From Brevibacillus_H ginsengisoli (GTDB lineage: Bacteria; Bacillota; Bacilli; Brevibacillales; Brevibacillaceae): DNA of 64,000 nt. A model generated the notes under the pieces. The model had not been told where the DNA came from, did not search any database, and worked only from the letters and a program-made list of their open reading frames with translations. The position numbers and the translations under genes were made by a program. This document shows, piece after piece, positions 52,624-60,993 of the stretch (within the stretch, counting starts at the first letter, position 1; every line of letters starts with the position of its first letter). Location of the stretch: assembly GCF_050113715.1 (NCBI RefSeq), contig NZ_JBNJQR010000004.1, positions 186,001 to 250,000 on the forward strand, read 5' to 3'.

Positions 52624-52653
52624 ATGATTCGTCCTGTAGATTTCACCATCTGA
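52624..52653 (+). CDS. Nine-residue upstream ORF (candidate leader peptide)
   Basis: ATG-ATT-CGT-CCT-GTA-GAT-TTC-ACC-ATC-TGA encodes MIRPVDFTI. It has a GGAG site about 10 bp upstream. The stop codon is at the foot of the first of two competing hairpins, so a stalled ribosome would change the fold. I do not recognise the peptide. Translation is inferred, not shown. Confidence 0.5.
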   Translation: MIRPVDFTI

Positions 52654-52869
52654 TGGGCCTCGCTGAGGGGCACCATCGCCTCTCACACCATCATATTGTT
52701 GAAGCTGCAGGATGAGTATACGTCCGCACCGTTTTCATATGTTACGACATATGGAGGCGACGGTATTCTATTGGTGTATTCGTGCACCCTTGAATACTTC
52801 GCCTTCACTTTTTTCACAAGAGTTGGTCTAGATCGAGATGATTTCTAATCGATCCAACACTTGTTGAAC

Positions 52870-52934
52870 AAAAGCAAAACGCGAGCGGAAGAAATTCACT
52901 ACTAGACTTCCTCCCTCGTGTTTTGCTTTTTTTT
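52870..52934 (+). terminator. Leader terminator upstream of the MFS gene
   Basis: AAAAGCAAAACGCGAGCGGAAG pairs with CTTCC-TCCCTCGTGTTTTGC, followed by TTTTTTTT. It is a complete intrinsic terminator located inside the leader, before the gene it would control. Confidence 0.85.
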
Positions 52935-53018
52935 GTGGACGTCTCCTCCTCATCCTGCGGTGTACGATATTGTTTTTGATCCAAAGGTCATCTTGATAAT
53001 AGATTGGAGGAATCACGC

Positions 53019-54314
53019 TTGAGCTGGTTATCGTGGAATTCGAACCTGAAAGTTCGCTTAATTGGAGAAACGATTTTTCATATTTTTTATTGGATGTTCT
53101 TCCCATTCATGGCTTTGCACTTTACTGAATCCTTTGGGAAAGAAGTGGCGGGTCTTATCCTCACCATTCCTCCGCTTGTCGGAGTATTCTCCAGCCTGAT
53201 TGGAGGACGTATGGCGGATCGCATCGGTCGTCGTCCGACCATGCTGCTGGGCGTCGCAATCGAAGTCGCAATGTTTGCCCTGTTCTCCGCTTCGTCCTCA
53301 CCCTGGGTTGAGTTCATTGCTTTTACCGGATTATCCATTGGCGGCTCCATTTATTGGCCCGCAAGTTCCGCTATGGTGGCGGATTTGACAACTGAAGAAG
53401 ATCGCCGTGAGGTATTTGCCACTTTTTATACCGCGATGAATGTCGGCGTAGTCGTCGGTCCCATTATCGGTTCGTTCTTCTTTGAGAATTATCGCTCCCA
53501 GCTTATGCTCATTTGCTTTCTCATTAACGCTGTGTTTGGTATCGTGCTGTTCTTTATGTTGAAGGAAAGCTTGCCAAAATCAGCACGCGTCGAAAAGTCC
53601 AGCTCGTCTGCATCCAGTCTCATGGACCAATGGCGCAGTTACAAGGCGATTTTCAGTGATCGTATATTTGCCTGGTACATTATCGCGGGGATTCTGATCA
53701 GCTTCACGTTCATGCAGATGGACTTGTACATGCCGGTCTACATCAAGGAATTCGTTCCGACTCAATCCCTGTTCTCGTGGGGAGATTGGTCTTACTCGAT
53801 CAACAGTACGCAAACTTTTGGCTGGATGGTAGGAATTAACGGCCTGCTCGTCGTGCTGTTTACCTTGATGATTACCCGCCTCTTCTCTCATTGGTCTGAT
53901 CGCAATTCACTGATTCTCTCTTCTATAATCACGGGTATCGGAATGTTTGCGATGGCTTTTACCACCAATGTTTGGCTGCTCTTTGGCTGTATGGTCGTCT
54001 TTACGATTGGAGAATTAGTTCGTACGCCAGTTGCTCAAAGCTTTATTAGCAAATATGCGCCTGAGGACAAACGCGGGCAATATATGGGCGCCTCCACGCT
54101 GCAGTTCTCGATTGGACGCTTTCTCGCTCCGTTCTCCATCGGAGTTTCCCAATGGCTGTCTCCCATCGGTGTGTTCGGTATGATCATGTTGTGCGCATTC
54201 ATAAGCGCATTGATCTACTTCCGACTTTTCCGCGTGATTGATAAACAAATTGCGAAGCCTCAGTCTGTCAAAGCGGGCAAGGGTGGAGAGTATGCTAAGG
54301 TAGAGATTAGTTAA
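53019..54314 (+). CDS. MFS multidrug-type transporter
   Basis: A 431-residue major facilitator protein with about 12 membrane segments; the loop 2-3 motif reads GGRMADRIGRRPTMLLG, a full MFS signature, and SIGGSIYWPASSAMVADLT and YTAMNVGVVVGPIIGSFFFE (motif C-like of exporters) follow. These suggest drug-proton antiport; substrate unknown. The start is TTG at 53019, 8 bp after GGAGG; earlier frames lack a site. It is preceded by an attenuator leader with an upstream ORF, an arrangement typical of antibiotic-induced resistance genes, and ends at a terminator shared with the convergent SLH gene. Confidence 0.88.
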   Translation: MSWLSWNSNLKVRLIGETIFHIFYWMFFPFMALHFTESFGKEVAGLILTIPPLVGVFSSLIGGRMADRIGRRPTMLLGVAIEVAMFALFSASSSPWVEFIAFTGLSIGGSIYWPASSAMVADLTTEEDRREVFATFYTAMNVGVVVGPIIGSFFFENYRSQLMLICFLINAVFGIVLFFMLKESLPKSARVEKSSSSASSLMDQWRSYKAIFSDRIFAWYIIAGILISFTFMQMDLYMPVYIKEFVPTQSLFSWGDWSYSINSTQTFGWMVGINGLLVVLFTLMITRLFSHWSDRNSLILSSIITGIGMFAMAFTTNVWLLFGCMVVFTIGELVRTPVAQSFISKYAPEDKRGQYMGASTLQFSIGRFLAPFSIGVSQWLSPIGVFGMIMLCAFISALIYFRLFRVIDKQIAKPQSVKAGKGGEYAKVEIS

Positions 54315-54347
54315 GAAACCCCGTCAGATATCCTGACGGGGTTCTTC
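54315..54347. terminator. Shared terminator between convergent MFS and SLH genes
   Basis: AACCCCGTCAG-ATAT-CTGACGGGGTT with T-rich sequence on both sides (TTCTTC on the plus strand, TTCTT on the minus strand); usable in both directions. Confidence 0.8.
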
Positions 54348-54366
54348 ATTAGCCGAACTGGCCACG

Positions 54367-57021
54367 TTATGGAATTTGCGGAGCGATTGGCTTCATATAA
54401 TCGCTAATCGTAAACTTGCCGTTCATCCATTTGTAGGTGTCATCGTAAACGGCACGGAAATGCTCATCCTTGCTGGAATAGGCTTCTAACAGACTTTTCG
54501 AGCCGTAGTAGTAGGCGTGGATTTTATTCTTATCGATCCCAAGCTTATGACCGGCGATCAATTGGTTGTAATAAGTCTGGAAGAATTTCAGGTCACGAAC
54601 CATTTTCTCGTCACCTTCCACTTCAATCCCCATTCCGTATTGATTGGCTACAGAAAGTGTTGATTCGATTCGCTCAGTTGACACGTCAGTGAAGTAGAAG
54701 TTAGGTTGTACAAACGCGTAGTCAAAACCAAGTTGCTTCCACTCCGTAAACCCTGGTGCTCCGTAATATGGAATCCAGTAAAAGCGCAAGGCCTTTTGGT
54801 GAACCATCTCAGCCGCTTCCCAAATAATATCTCTTTCCCTCGGAGAAGCATCATCTACAAGCTCATGGAACCAATAAATTCCTTCCAGTTTTAAATAGGA
54901 ATAATCGGCGGCATTCCAGCGCTTCATCAGTTCGTTGAAATACCAGTTCATTGCTTGAAGGCGATATTGGTAGGCTCTCTCTCCACCAACCTTGGAAGCC
55001 TGGAAGGAAAGCGGATCCTGGTCTTCAAGCACTTGGCCGAAGTTTGCCTGATTCGGATCGGGATATGGCAGGGTGAGCACGACCTTTTCAATCGTTCGAT
55101 GATTGACAAGCGTACCTCTCTGCTTGTTATACTCCAGCATCGCCGTGTTCAGCGCATCTAGCTGTCTGCCTTGCTGGAACAGGTCGTTCAAATACTTATT
55201 CCAACTGTCTTTGGTAGCTGTCATGGTTGGATAAGGCAGGAACAACACACTGTCAAAGAGTTGATCGGCCATTTTGCCATCCTGGTTAATATAGCCAACC
55301 AGCGGAAGGAAGTTGTCGACGGTCCAAGTTCCTCGTTCCCCATTGGCTCCCGAATAGGCAAGCAGCAGATTTCTCATCCGATCTTCCGCTTTGATGTCTT
55401 CAGCCATTCCTCCATTCTCGACACGAGTCGGTGGCAGCAAGACAAGGGAAGGTGCAGCCTGATTATTACCCAACACTTGCAGCTGACGGGCGAAAACCCA
55501 AACCTTCACCGGAAACCGTACCCGTACAGACTGCAATTCAGTGGATGGCAATTGAACGGTTAACGAACGAATTAGAGAAGTTTTATCTCCCGGAGACACG
55601 GCATGCGTTACTTTCCCTGCATAGGACCAACGCTTGCCGTCTTGGGAAACTTCCACTTCCATTGACTTAGGAAGCTCAATTCCTGCTCCTTGATCCTGTT
55701 TAAATTGAAGCGAGATTTGCTGAACGTTTTTCTTTTCAGGTAATGTAACAGTAATCTCCCTGCCAAATTGACGATTGTATCCTGTCCATGTCTCCGATGG
55801 CGTAACGATTCCACCCACTGGACCTGGATACTTCTTCTCCATATTGCCAAAAAAGGCATCCTGCGGCCCGGTAAAAGCGACTGAACTAAAGCTTCCAGGC
55901 GCATAGTTAACCAGATCGGTGTGATTAGCGTTAGATTCTGACGTCTCTGGTTTTGTAGTGGCTGAAGTGTCAGTTCCTGATGGAACAGTCACAGCCGAAT
56001 CCGCAGAAGAGCTGCCCGACACACTGGTCGTACTGGCAGAACCCGTTGTCGGATTTGGACTACCATCCGCTGTTACCTCTACTGGAATCTGGAGCGTTTG
56101 ATAGCCAACTGTCACAGTAACTTGTCCCAAACCGGTCTTGGTCCCTGCAACGAATGTACCGTCTGGTTCGATGGCTCCTATGTCTGGATTGTCCAAGGAG
56201 AAAATCGGCGTGAACGGCAGCTTCCCTCCGCCTTTGCGAGTAATCACCAGCTGTTCGCTTGTACCGGCAATCAGTTTCAAGTGATGATGGTTAGCCTCTA
56301 TCTCCACTTGTTGCGCTTGTTCCAAACGGGCTTGCCAAATTCTATCCATGACAACGGCCGCTTCCCCTCTCGTAACGTTCCGAATAGGATAGAACATTCC
56401 ATTGCTGCCGAGTAACCAGCCCTTTTGCCCGACAGTATAAACAGCGTCCTGCGCATAAGAAGCCACGCTCTTTTCATCTATGTAAGGTTTCGGAGCCGCT
56501 CCTGTTCCACTTGGTTGATTAGCCGTCGCATCCATCACACGAGAAAGAATGACCGCCATATCCTGTCGAGACAAGGGGGCTTTTACCTCCAGGCGATCTC
56601 CCTTTCCTTTCATGATCCCCGCGTCGATCAAACTGGATAGGTAGGGAACATAAGGGCTGTTCGTAGATACATCCGCAAAAGAAAGTGCGGATTCTCCGCC
56701 TGCCTGCAATCCGACGATTTTGGACAGCAAAAGCGCAAAATCCTGCCGGGTAATGGTTTCATTCGGATGAAATAATTGATTGCCGCTTCCATTGATTAAC
56801 TGCAACTCATTCAAGTGCTGAACGGCTTTCTCCGAGAAATGTCCATGAACATCGGTAAACTCCTTTATTTCCGCAGGAGTCGTCATAGTACCTGGATTAA
56901 CTTGGGGCATCTGAGTAGCGGGCATTGCAGGATTAGCATTTGCCCACGTTGGGGTAAGAAGCATGATCGCTGCCATTCCTACCGTAATCCATTTGGATGC
57001 CCTTCGTGTCTGACTTCTCAA
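54367..57021 (-). CDS. S-layer-anchored DUF4855 protein
   Basis: An 884-residue secreted protein. After a signal peptide (MAAIMLLTPTWANA) come three SLH domains (about residues 50-235; FTDVHGHFSEKAVQHL, FADVSTNSPYVPYL, YIDEKSVASYAQDAV, with ITRQDFALLL, LSRQDMAVIL and VTRGEAAVVM), which bind cell-wall polysaccharide. An Ig-like beta domain follows (to about 320), then a Ser/Thr-rich linker of about 50 residues, then a C-terminal part resembling DUF4855 (from YNRQFGREITVTLPEKK to the end), whose fold in relatives is glycosidase-like. It starts with TTG behind GAGGAGG. Its enzymatic activity is unproven; a cell-wall or polysaccharide role is inferred. Confidence 0.87.
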   Translation of the reverse strand: MRSQTRRASKWITVGMAAIMLLTPTWANANPAMPATQMPQVNPGTMTTPAEIKEFTDVHGHFSEKAVQHLNELQLINGSGNQLFHPNETITRQDFALLLSKIVGLQAGGESALSFADVSTNSPYVPYLSSLIDAGIMKGKGDRLEVKAPLSRQDMAVILSRVMDATANQPSGTGAAPKPYIDEKSVASYAQDAVYTVGQKGWLLGSNGMFYPIRNVTRGEAAVVMDRIWQARLEQAQQVEIEANHHHLKLIAGTSEQLVITRKGGGKLPFTPIFSLDNPDIGAIEPDGTFVAGTKTGLGQVTVTVGYQTLQIPVEVTADGSPNPTTGSASTTSVSGSSSADSAVTVPSGTDTSATTKPETSESNANHTDLVNYAPGSFSSVAFTGPQDAFFGNMEKKYPGPVGGIVTPSETWTGYNRQFGREITVTLPEKKNVQQISLQFKQDQGAGIELPKSMEVEVSQDGKRWSYAGKVTHAVSPGDKTSLIRSLTVQLPSTELQSVRVRFPVKVWVFARQLQVLGNNQAAPSLVLLPPTRVENGGMAEDIKAEDRMRNLLLAYSGANGERGTWTVDNFLPLVGYINQDGKMADQLFDSVLFLPYPTMTATKDSWNKYLNDLFQQGRQLDALNTAMLEYNKQRGTLVNHRTIEKVVLTLPYPDPNQANFGQVLEDQDPLSFQASKVGGERAYQYRLQAMNWYFNELMKRWNAADYSYLKLEGIYWFHELVDDASPRERDIIWEAAEMVHQKALRFYWIPYYGAPGFTEWKQLGFDYAFVQPNFYFTDVSTERIESTLSVANQYGMGIEVEGDEKMVRDLKFFQTYYNQLIAGHKLGIDKNKIHAYYYGSKSLLEAYSSKDEHFRAVYDDTYKWMNGKFTISDYMKPIAPQIP

Positions 57022-57098
57022 AACAATGTTTCCTCCTCTACTTCCCTATTGATTTATCTCTCTAGTTGTGACGATTTTTTCTTTCTATCTTATGACGA

Positions 57099-58265
57099 TT
57101 AATCTGCCAGTTTCGTTTCTTCCGTCTGCTTTGGACGGGGTGGCTTCGGTCCAAAGAACTGATAGTAATCAACCTTTAAATTACCGTTGAACAGTTTGCG
57201 TTTTTTACTCGCGGTACGACCAAAATGCTCTTCAAACTGTTCATCAGAGGTAATCACATAGAATGACCATGTATCTAGCTTGGAGCATACTTGTCCTAAC
57301 TCCTTATTAAGACGAGCAGCTCCTTTCCAATCGCTTAATCGCTCCCCGTACGGTGGGTTGGTGATGAGATAGCCATACTTTCTTTTCGAACTAAGCTCCT
57401 TCATCGCCATCCGCTGAAAATGAATGGACTCCTCCACTCCCGCTTCCATCGCATTGCGTCGGGCTATTTTGAGAACCTCTTCGTCAATGTCTGTTCCGAT
57501 AATCTCTAATTTGCGATCATAATCCGCGAGGTCGTGTGTTTCCGCGCGTGCTTCTCTCCACAGAGTTTTAGGGATAATTGGCCAGCTTTCGGAGACGAAT
57601 TCGCGGTTCATTCCCGGCGCAATGTTTTGTCCAATAAGCGCGGCCTCAATTGGAATCGTTCCCGAACCACAGAATGGGTCAACCAGTACGCGATCAGGAT
57701 TCCAGCGAGACAAAAGAATCAAGGCGGCCGCCATGGTTTCCTTCAATGGTGCCGTACCAATTAACTCACGGTATCCTCGCTTGTGAAGTCCGGGGCCGCT
57801 CGTATCAATGGTTAAGGTGGCGACGTCTTTCAACAAGGCCACTTCAATTTTGTACATGGGTCCTTTTTCTTCAAACCATTCCGTTTTGTATTTCTTCTTC
57901 AAGCTCTCGACTACTGCCTTTTTCACAATCGCTTGGCAGTCGGACACACTGAATAAAGTGGATTTAACGGATTTTCCTTCAACCGGAAAAGTTCCGTTCT
58001 CTGGAATCCAATCAGCCCACGGCAAATCTTTGGTCTGTTCAAACAGCTCATCGAATGTAGTCGCACGGAATTCACCGATTTTGACACGTACACGATCCGA
58101 AGTGCGAAGCCATAGGTTTGTCCGTGGAATGGCGGACAAATCAGCTTGAAATGACACTTTGCCATTCTCCACTTGCAGATCAGTATAGCCTAGCTTTTTT
58201 ACTTCTTCCGCAACAACGGACTCAAGTCCAAAGGTAGATGTAGCAATTAGCTCAACTTTATTCAT
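57099..58265 (-). CDS. THUMP-domain class I RNA methyltransferase (RlmL/YpsC type)
   Basis: A 388-residue protein with an N-terminal THUMP RNA-binding domain (about residues 40-155) and a C-terminal Rossmann methyltransferase with the SAM motif VDPFCGSGTIPIEAA near residue 196, IGTDIDEEV, and the catalytic ITNPPYGERL near residue 303, which marks N2-guanine methylation of RNA. It belongs to the RlmL/YpsC group, usually acting on 23S rRNA guanosines. It lacks the second (RlmK) half found in E. coli RlmL. The ATG follows AGGAGA. It lies about 75 bp before the SLH gene on the same strand. Confidence 0.9.
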   Translation of the reverse strand: MNKVELIATSTFGLESVVAEEVKKLGYTDLQVENGKVSFQADLSAIPRTNLWLRTSDRVRVKIGEFRATTFDELFEQTKDLPWADWIPENGTFPVEGKSVKSTLFSVSDCQAIVKKAVVESLKKKYKTEWFEEKGPMYKIEVALLKDVATLTIDTSGPGLHKRGYRELIGTAPLKETMAAALILLSRWNPDRVLVDPFCGSGTIPIEAALIGQNIAPGMNREFVSESWPIIPKTLWREARAETHDLADYDRKLEIIGTDIDEEVLKIARRNAMEAGVEESIHFQRMAMKELSSKRKYGYLITNPPYGERLSDWKGAARLNKELGQVCSKLDTWSFYVITSDEQFEEHFGRTASKKRKLFNGNLKVDYYQFFGPKPPRPKQTEETKLAD

Positions 58266-58412
58266 TTCTATAAATCTCCTGTCTATAAGGGTTACCTCAT
58301 CTTATCATACCCTATTTAGCGGTTCATTTGGCAATTTCGAGTGGATCGCTTTCTTCATTTAGAATTCAGCTTTCTAGTTTACATTGATATCAAGCTAACC
58401 GAGGAGGTATTG

Positions 58413-58811
58413 ATGATGAACAAAAAAGCCATTGTAAACTGGGGCGTAAGAATAGCTAGTGTTGCTTTTGTAGTTTCCGTCGTAGGCACCCTTGCTGGAC
58501 AAGCACCATCCTCTGACAAGAAAAGCGCATCCAATTCAAATGATCAACCCGCCAAGCAATATGTATTCGCCGACAATCCATCTGATAACCAGGCTAAAGA
58601 GCTACCCAAAATTGTCAGGCGAACGTATGAACATTGGGAGAATGAAGATCATGATCATGAGCATGAAAAGAAGCATGATGATGACGATGATGATCATTGG
58701 GAAGAAGACCAGCAAGAGCCACAGTTGCAGAGTGCACACAACGCTAACGGATTTATTGAGTTAGCTCCATCGTATAATGCACCAACAGATACAAGGACGC
58801 GAGCTTCATGA
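58413..58811 (+). CDS. Membrane-anchored His/Asp-rich protein, possible metal binder
   Basis: A 132-residue protein with an N-terminal membrane anchor (WGVRIASVAFVVSVVGTLAG) and an outside part containing a dense His/Asp/Glu stretch (EHWENEDHDHEHEKKHDDDDDDHWEE, given only in part) suited to binding divalent metals. No known domain. The ATG at 58413 lies after GAGGAGG; a start at 58341 is less supported. Its end overlaps apbE by 4 bp (ATGA), so it is the first gene of the operon with apbE, the ferric-reductase-like gene and the two-component genes. It could supply or sense metal for the reductase. It has no FMN-attachment motif of the S/T-G-A-T type. Confidence 0.7.
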   Translation: MMNKKAIVNWGVRIASVAFVVSVVGTLAGQAPSSDKKSASNSNDQPAKQYVFADNPSDNQAKELPKIVRRTYEHWENEDHDHEHEKKHDDDDDDHWEEDQQEPQLQSAHNANGFIELAPSYNAPTDTRTRAS

Positions 58812-59749
58812 CGACACACATCCATACTTTTCAAGCAATGAATACACAGGTAGAAGTCTGTCTGGAACATGATTCTTCTCCCCTGACAGCTTCCGCTTTT
58901 CAAGAAGCTCAGGCTCTGTTTGTCCAGGTTGAAGCAGTCTGCAGCAGATTTATCCCAGAGAGTGAGCTATCCTGCTTGAACGCTCAGCCAGCTGGTCATA
59001 TCCGTGTGGTATCTCCCTTGCTGTTTGAGATTTTACAGGCAGCCAAGCAGTACTATAAGGAAACACAGGGGATATTTCATCCGGGGATTCTGCCTAATCT
59101 ATTGGCGGCAGGCTATCGGGTATCCTTTGACTTACTGCAACATCGCTATGATTGCGACCATTGTGCGGACTCCCAGCCATCGCTAGAATCACTTGTCCCA
59201 GGCCGACTGCCACTCCCTGGCATGCTGCCCTACGAAATTATCGATTCTACCGAACGCCTTGTGCAAGTTGCGACCCCACATGCCATTGACTTGAGTGGAA
59301 TTGCTAAAGGATGGTGTGCGGATCGAGCTGCTGAGTTACTCGCTTCGACAGGCTGTGGTTACGTGAATGCGGGTGGAGATTTGCGCCTGTTCGGTCAGAA
59401 AGGTTCCATGTGGAAAATCGGCATTGAAGATCCTTTCTACCCTGAGCGCAATAAAGCCATCCTGCATTTAACCCAGGGAGCGGCGGCAACTTCATCAACC
59501 TGGAAAAGACGTTGGAGAGTGGGCCAAGACATACGGCATCACTTGATTGATCCACGAACCGGTATGCCAAGTAAAAGCAGCATTGTTTCAGCTACCGTCA
59601 TGGCTCCATCTGCTATACAGGCAGACATCTTCGCCAAAACTTTGCTCATTCTTGGCGAAGAGGAAGGTTCCGACTGGATCGAGGCACATAAGCTGCAGGC
59701 CTTGGTGATTTTGAGCAACAAGGAATGTAGGAGGGTTGGTGTGTCATGA
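58808..59749 (+). CDS. apbE: ApbE-family FAD:protein FMN transferase
   Basis: ApbE links FMN covalently to Thr/Ser of extracytoplasmic flavoproteins. The 313-residue protein starts MTTHIHTFQAMNTQVEV, has the FAD-binding core DLSGIAKGWCADRAAELLASTGCGYVNAGGDLRLFG (shown in part: SGIAKGWCADRA) near residue 160, and DPRTGMPSKSS, AIQADIFAKTLLI with the metal-binding Asp. No lipobox or signal is visible, unusual for an ApbE, which commonly acts outside. It is translationally coupled to both neighbours by ATGA overlaps. No substrate flavoprotein with an FMN-attachment motif lies in the window. Confidence 0.88.
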   Translation: MTTHIHTFQAMNTQVEVCLEHDSSPLTASAFQEAQALFVQVEAVCSRFIPESELSCLNAQPAGHIRVVSPLLFEILQAAKQYYKETQGIFHPGILPNLLAAGYRVSFDLLQHRYDCDHCADSQPSLESLVPGRLPLPGMLPYEIIDSTERLVQVATPHAIDLSGIAKGWCADRAAELLASTGCGYVNAGGDLRLFGQKGSMWKIGIEDPFYPERNKAILHLTQGAAATSSTWKRRWRVGQDIRHHLIDPRTGMPSKSSIVSATVMAPSAIQADIFAKTLLILGEEEGSDWIEAHKLQALVILSNKECRRVGVS

Positions 59750-60291
59750 AATTCTTGGACATTTGGTATTTGACCAGAGCGAGCGGGTTGGTGGCCTATT
59801 TTCTGCTGTTTATGGCCATCTCTTTGGGATTAATAATCCAAATCCAGCGTCAGCGCAAGAAATCGGTTTGGCTGTGGCCGATCATTCATCAGGCAATTGG
59901 AAATTGGGCGATGTATCTGTCACTGTTTCATGTGGGAATATTGCTGTTTGACAACTATCTCAAACTCACTTGGAGTGAACTATTTATTCCGTTTGTCTCC
60001 AATTACCACATGTTTCCTTTAGCGTTTGGTATCATAGGATTGTACGGTTTAGTTGCAGTAATCATATCCTCTGATTTCCGACAGCAGATCGGTACGTTTC
60101 TTTGGCGCAAGATACATATTTTATCTCCACTTACGTACATTCTCGTAACGTTCCACGGAATTTTTATTGGAACAGATGCAACACATGCCATTCCCCAAAT
60201 ACTTTATGGTGGCTCCGCCTTACTCGTCAGTCTTCTTGCCATCCTCCGTCTCTCGATGGAGATTCCAGGAGCCATAGTAGAAAAGAGGTAA
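59746..60291 (+). CDS. Ferric-reductase-like transmembrane protein
   Basis: A 181-residue integral membrane protein with about five helices, of the ferric_reduct/MsrQ-like heme b type. Pairs of histidines on helices, WPIIHQAIGNWAMYLSLFHVGILLF and WRKIHILSPLTYILVTFHGIFIG, are spaced as expected for heme ligands. It would carry electrons across the membrane to a partner at the outside. No flavin or NAD domain is attached, so a partner flavoprotein, possibly flavinylated by ApbE, is needed. It overlaps apbE by 4 bp. Confidence 0.82.
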   Translation: MKFLDIWYLTRASGLVAYFLLFMAISLGLIIQIQRQRKKSVWLWPIIHQAIGNWAMYLSLFHVGILLFDNYLKLTWSELFIPFVSNYHMFPLAFGIIGLYGLVAVIISSDFRQQIGTFLWRKIHILSPLTYILVTFHGIFIGTDATHAIPQILYGGSALLVSLLAILRLSMEIPGAIVEKR

Positions 60292-60297
60292 CTCCAC

Positions 60298-60993
60298 TTG
60301 CGTTTACTAGTCGTAGAAGATGATGTCCACTTGGCCGCCATTCTGAACAAAGGGTTAAAAGAAGAGGGCTATCACATCGACGTTGCTACCGATGGTGAAG
60401 AAGCACTCCTTTACACAAACGATCGTGAATATGAAGTCATCATTCTGGACCGTAAGCTTCCACGGTTATCAGGAGATCAGGTACTGGCAAAGCTTCGTTC
60501 TTCTGGAAGTTCCGTACCCATCCTGATGCTGACTGCACTTGATTCTGTGGATGACCGGGTCTTAGGCCTGACGAGCGGTGCTGATGACTACCTGTGCAAG
60601 CCATTCGCCTTCGAAGAGCTTCTCGCCAGAATCCAATCCTTGCAACGACGGAAGACCAAGACCTACCTGACCAATCAGCTTGTTTGGAACGATCTTGTTG
60701 TCGATCTTTCATCTCATCAAGTGCGCTGCAAAGGTATTCCCATTGATCTAACACCACGTGAATTTCAGATACTTGAGGTTTTCTTGCGCAGGCCAGAGCA
60801 GGTGATTCCAAGAGAGCGCCTGGCTGAACAAGTCTGGGTCGAACCATGGGACGTACAGGCCAATACCATCGAAGCGCATGTCAAAAACTTACGAAAAAAA
60901 ATCGAGCCAATCATGAATAAGCGGATTATTCAAACCATCCGGGGATTTGGCTACAAGCTGGTGAACCAGAATGAAAACGACATGGAATCTTAG
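60298..60993 (+). CDS. OmpR-family response regulator
   Basis: A 231-residue regulator: receiver domain (VVEDD, phospho-Asp in IILDRKLPRLSG near residue 51, Lys in CKPFAF) and winged-helix DNA-binding domain (DLTPREFQILEVFLRRPEQVIPRERL, RKKIEPIMNKRIIQTIRGFGYKL). It starts with TTG after AGAGG. It is 6 bp downstream of the ferric-reductase-like gene and overlaps the kinase gene by 23 bp, so it belongs to the same operon. Confidence 0.93.
   Translation: MRLLVVEDDVHLAAILNKGLKEEGYHIDVATDGEEALLYTNDREYEVIILDRKLPRLSGDQVLAKLRSSGSSVPILMLTALDSVDDRVLGLTSGADDYLCKPFAFEELLARIQSLQRRKTKTYLTNQLVWNDLVVDLSSHQVRCKGIPIDLTPREFQILEVFLRRPEQVIPRERLAEQVWVEPWDVQANTIEAHVKNLRKKIEPIMNKRIIQTIRGFGYKLVNQNENDMES

Larger units (their letters stand above)
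52553..53018 (+). promoter_or_regulatory. Long structured attenuator leader of the MFS transporter
   Basis: This stretch of about 465 nt holds no long gene but has the parts of a ribosome-controlled attenuator: a nine-codon upstream ORF (52624-52653) with a ribosome site; right after it competing hairpins (GATGG-CCTC / GAGG-CCATC at 52652-52677 against GAGG 52665-52668 with CCTC 52679-52682); a hairpin CATATGT-TACG-ACATATG (52736-52753) nested in ACCGT/ACGGT; and a strong intrinsic terminator (52870-52934) 85 nt before the MFS start. No T-box or other riboswitch signature that I know was seen. Confidence 0.65.

Noticed and set aside
52553..53018. MFS leader as a T-box or metabolite riboswitch
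   Set aside because: No T-box core (AGGGTGGNACCGCG) or other riboswitch consensus known to me is visible; the nine-codon ORF and terminator fit peptide attenuation better.
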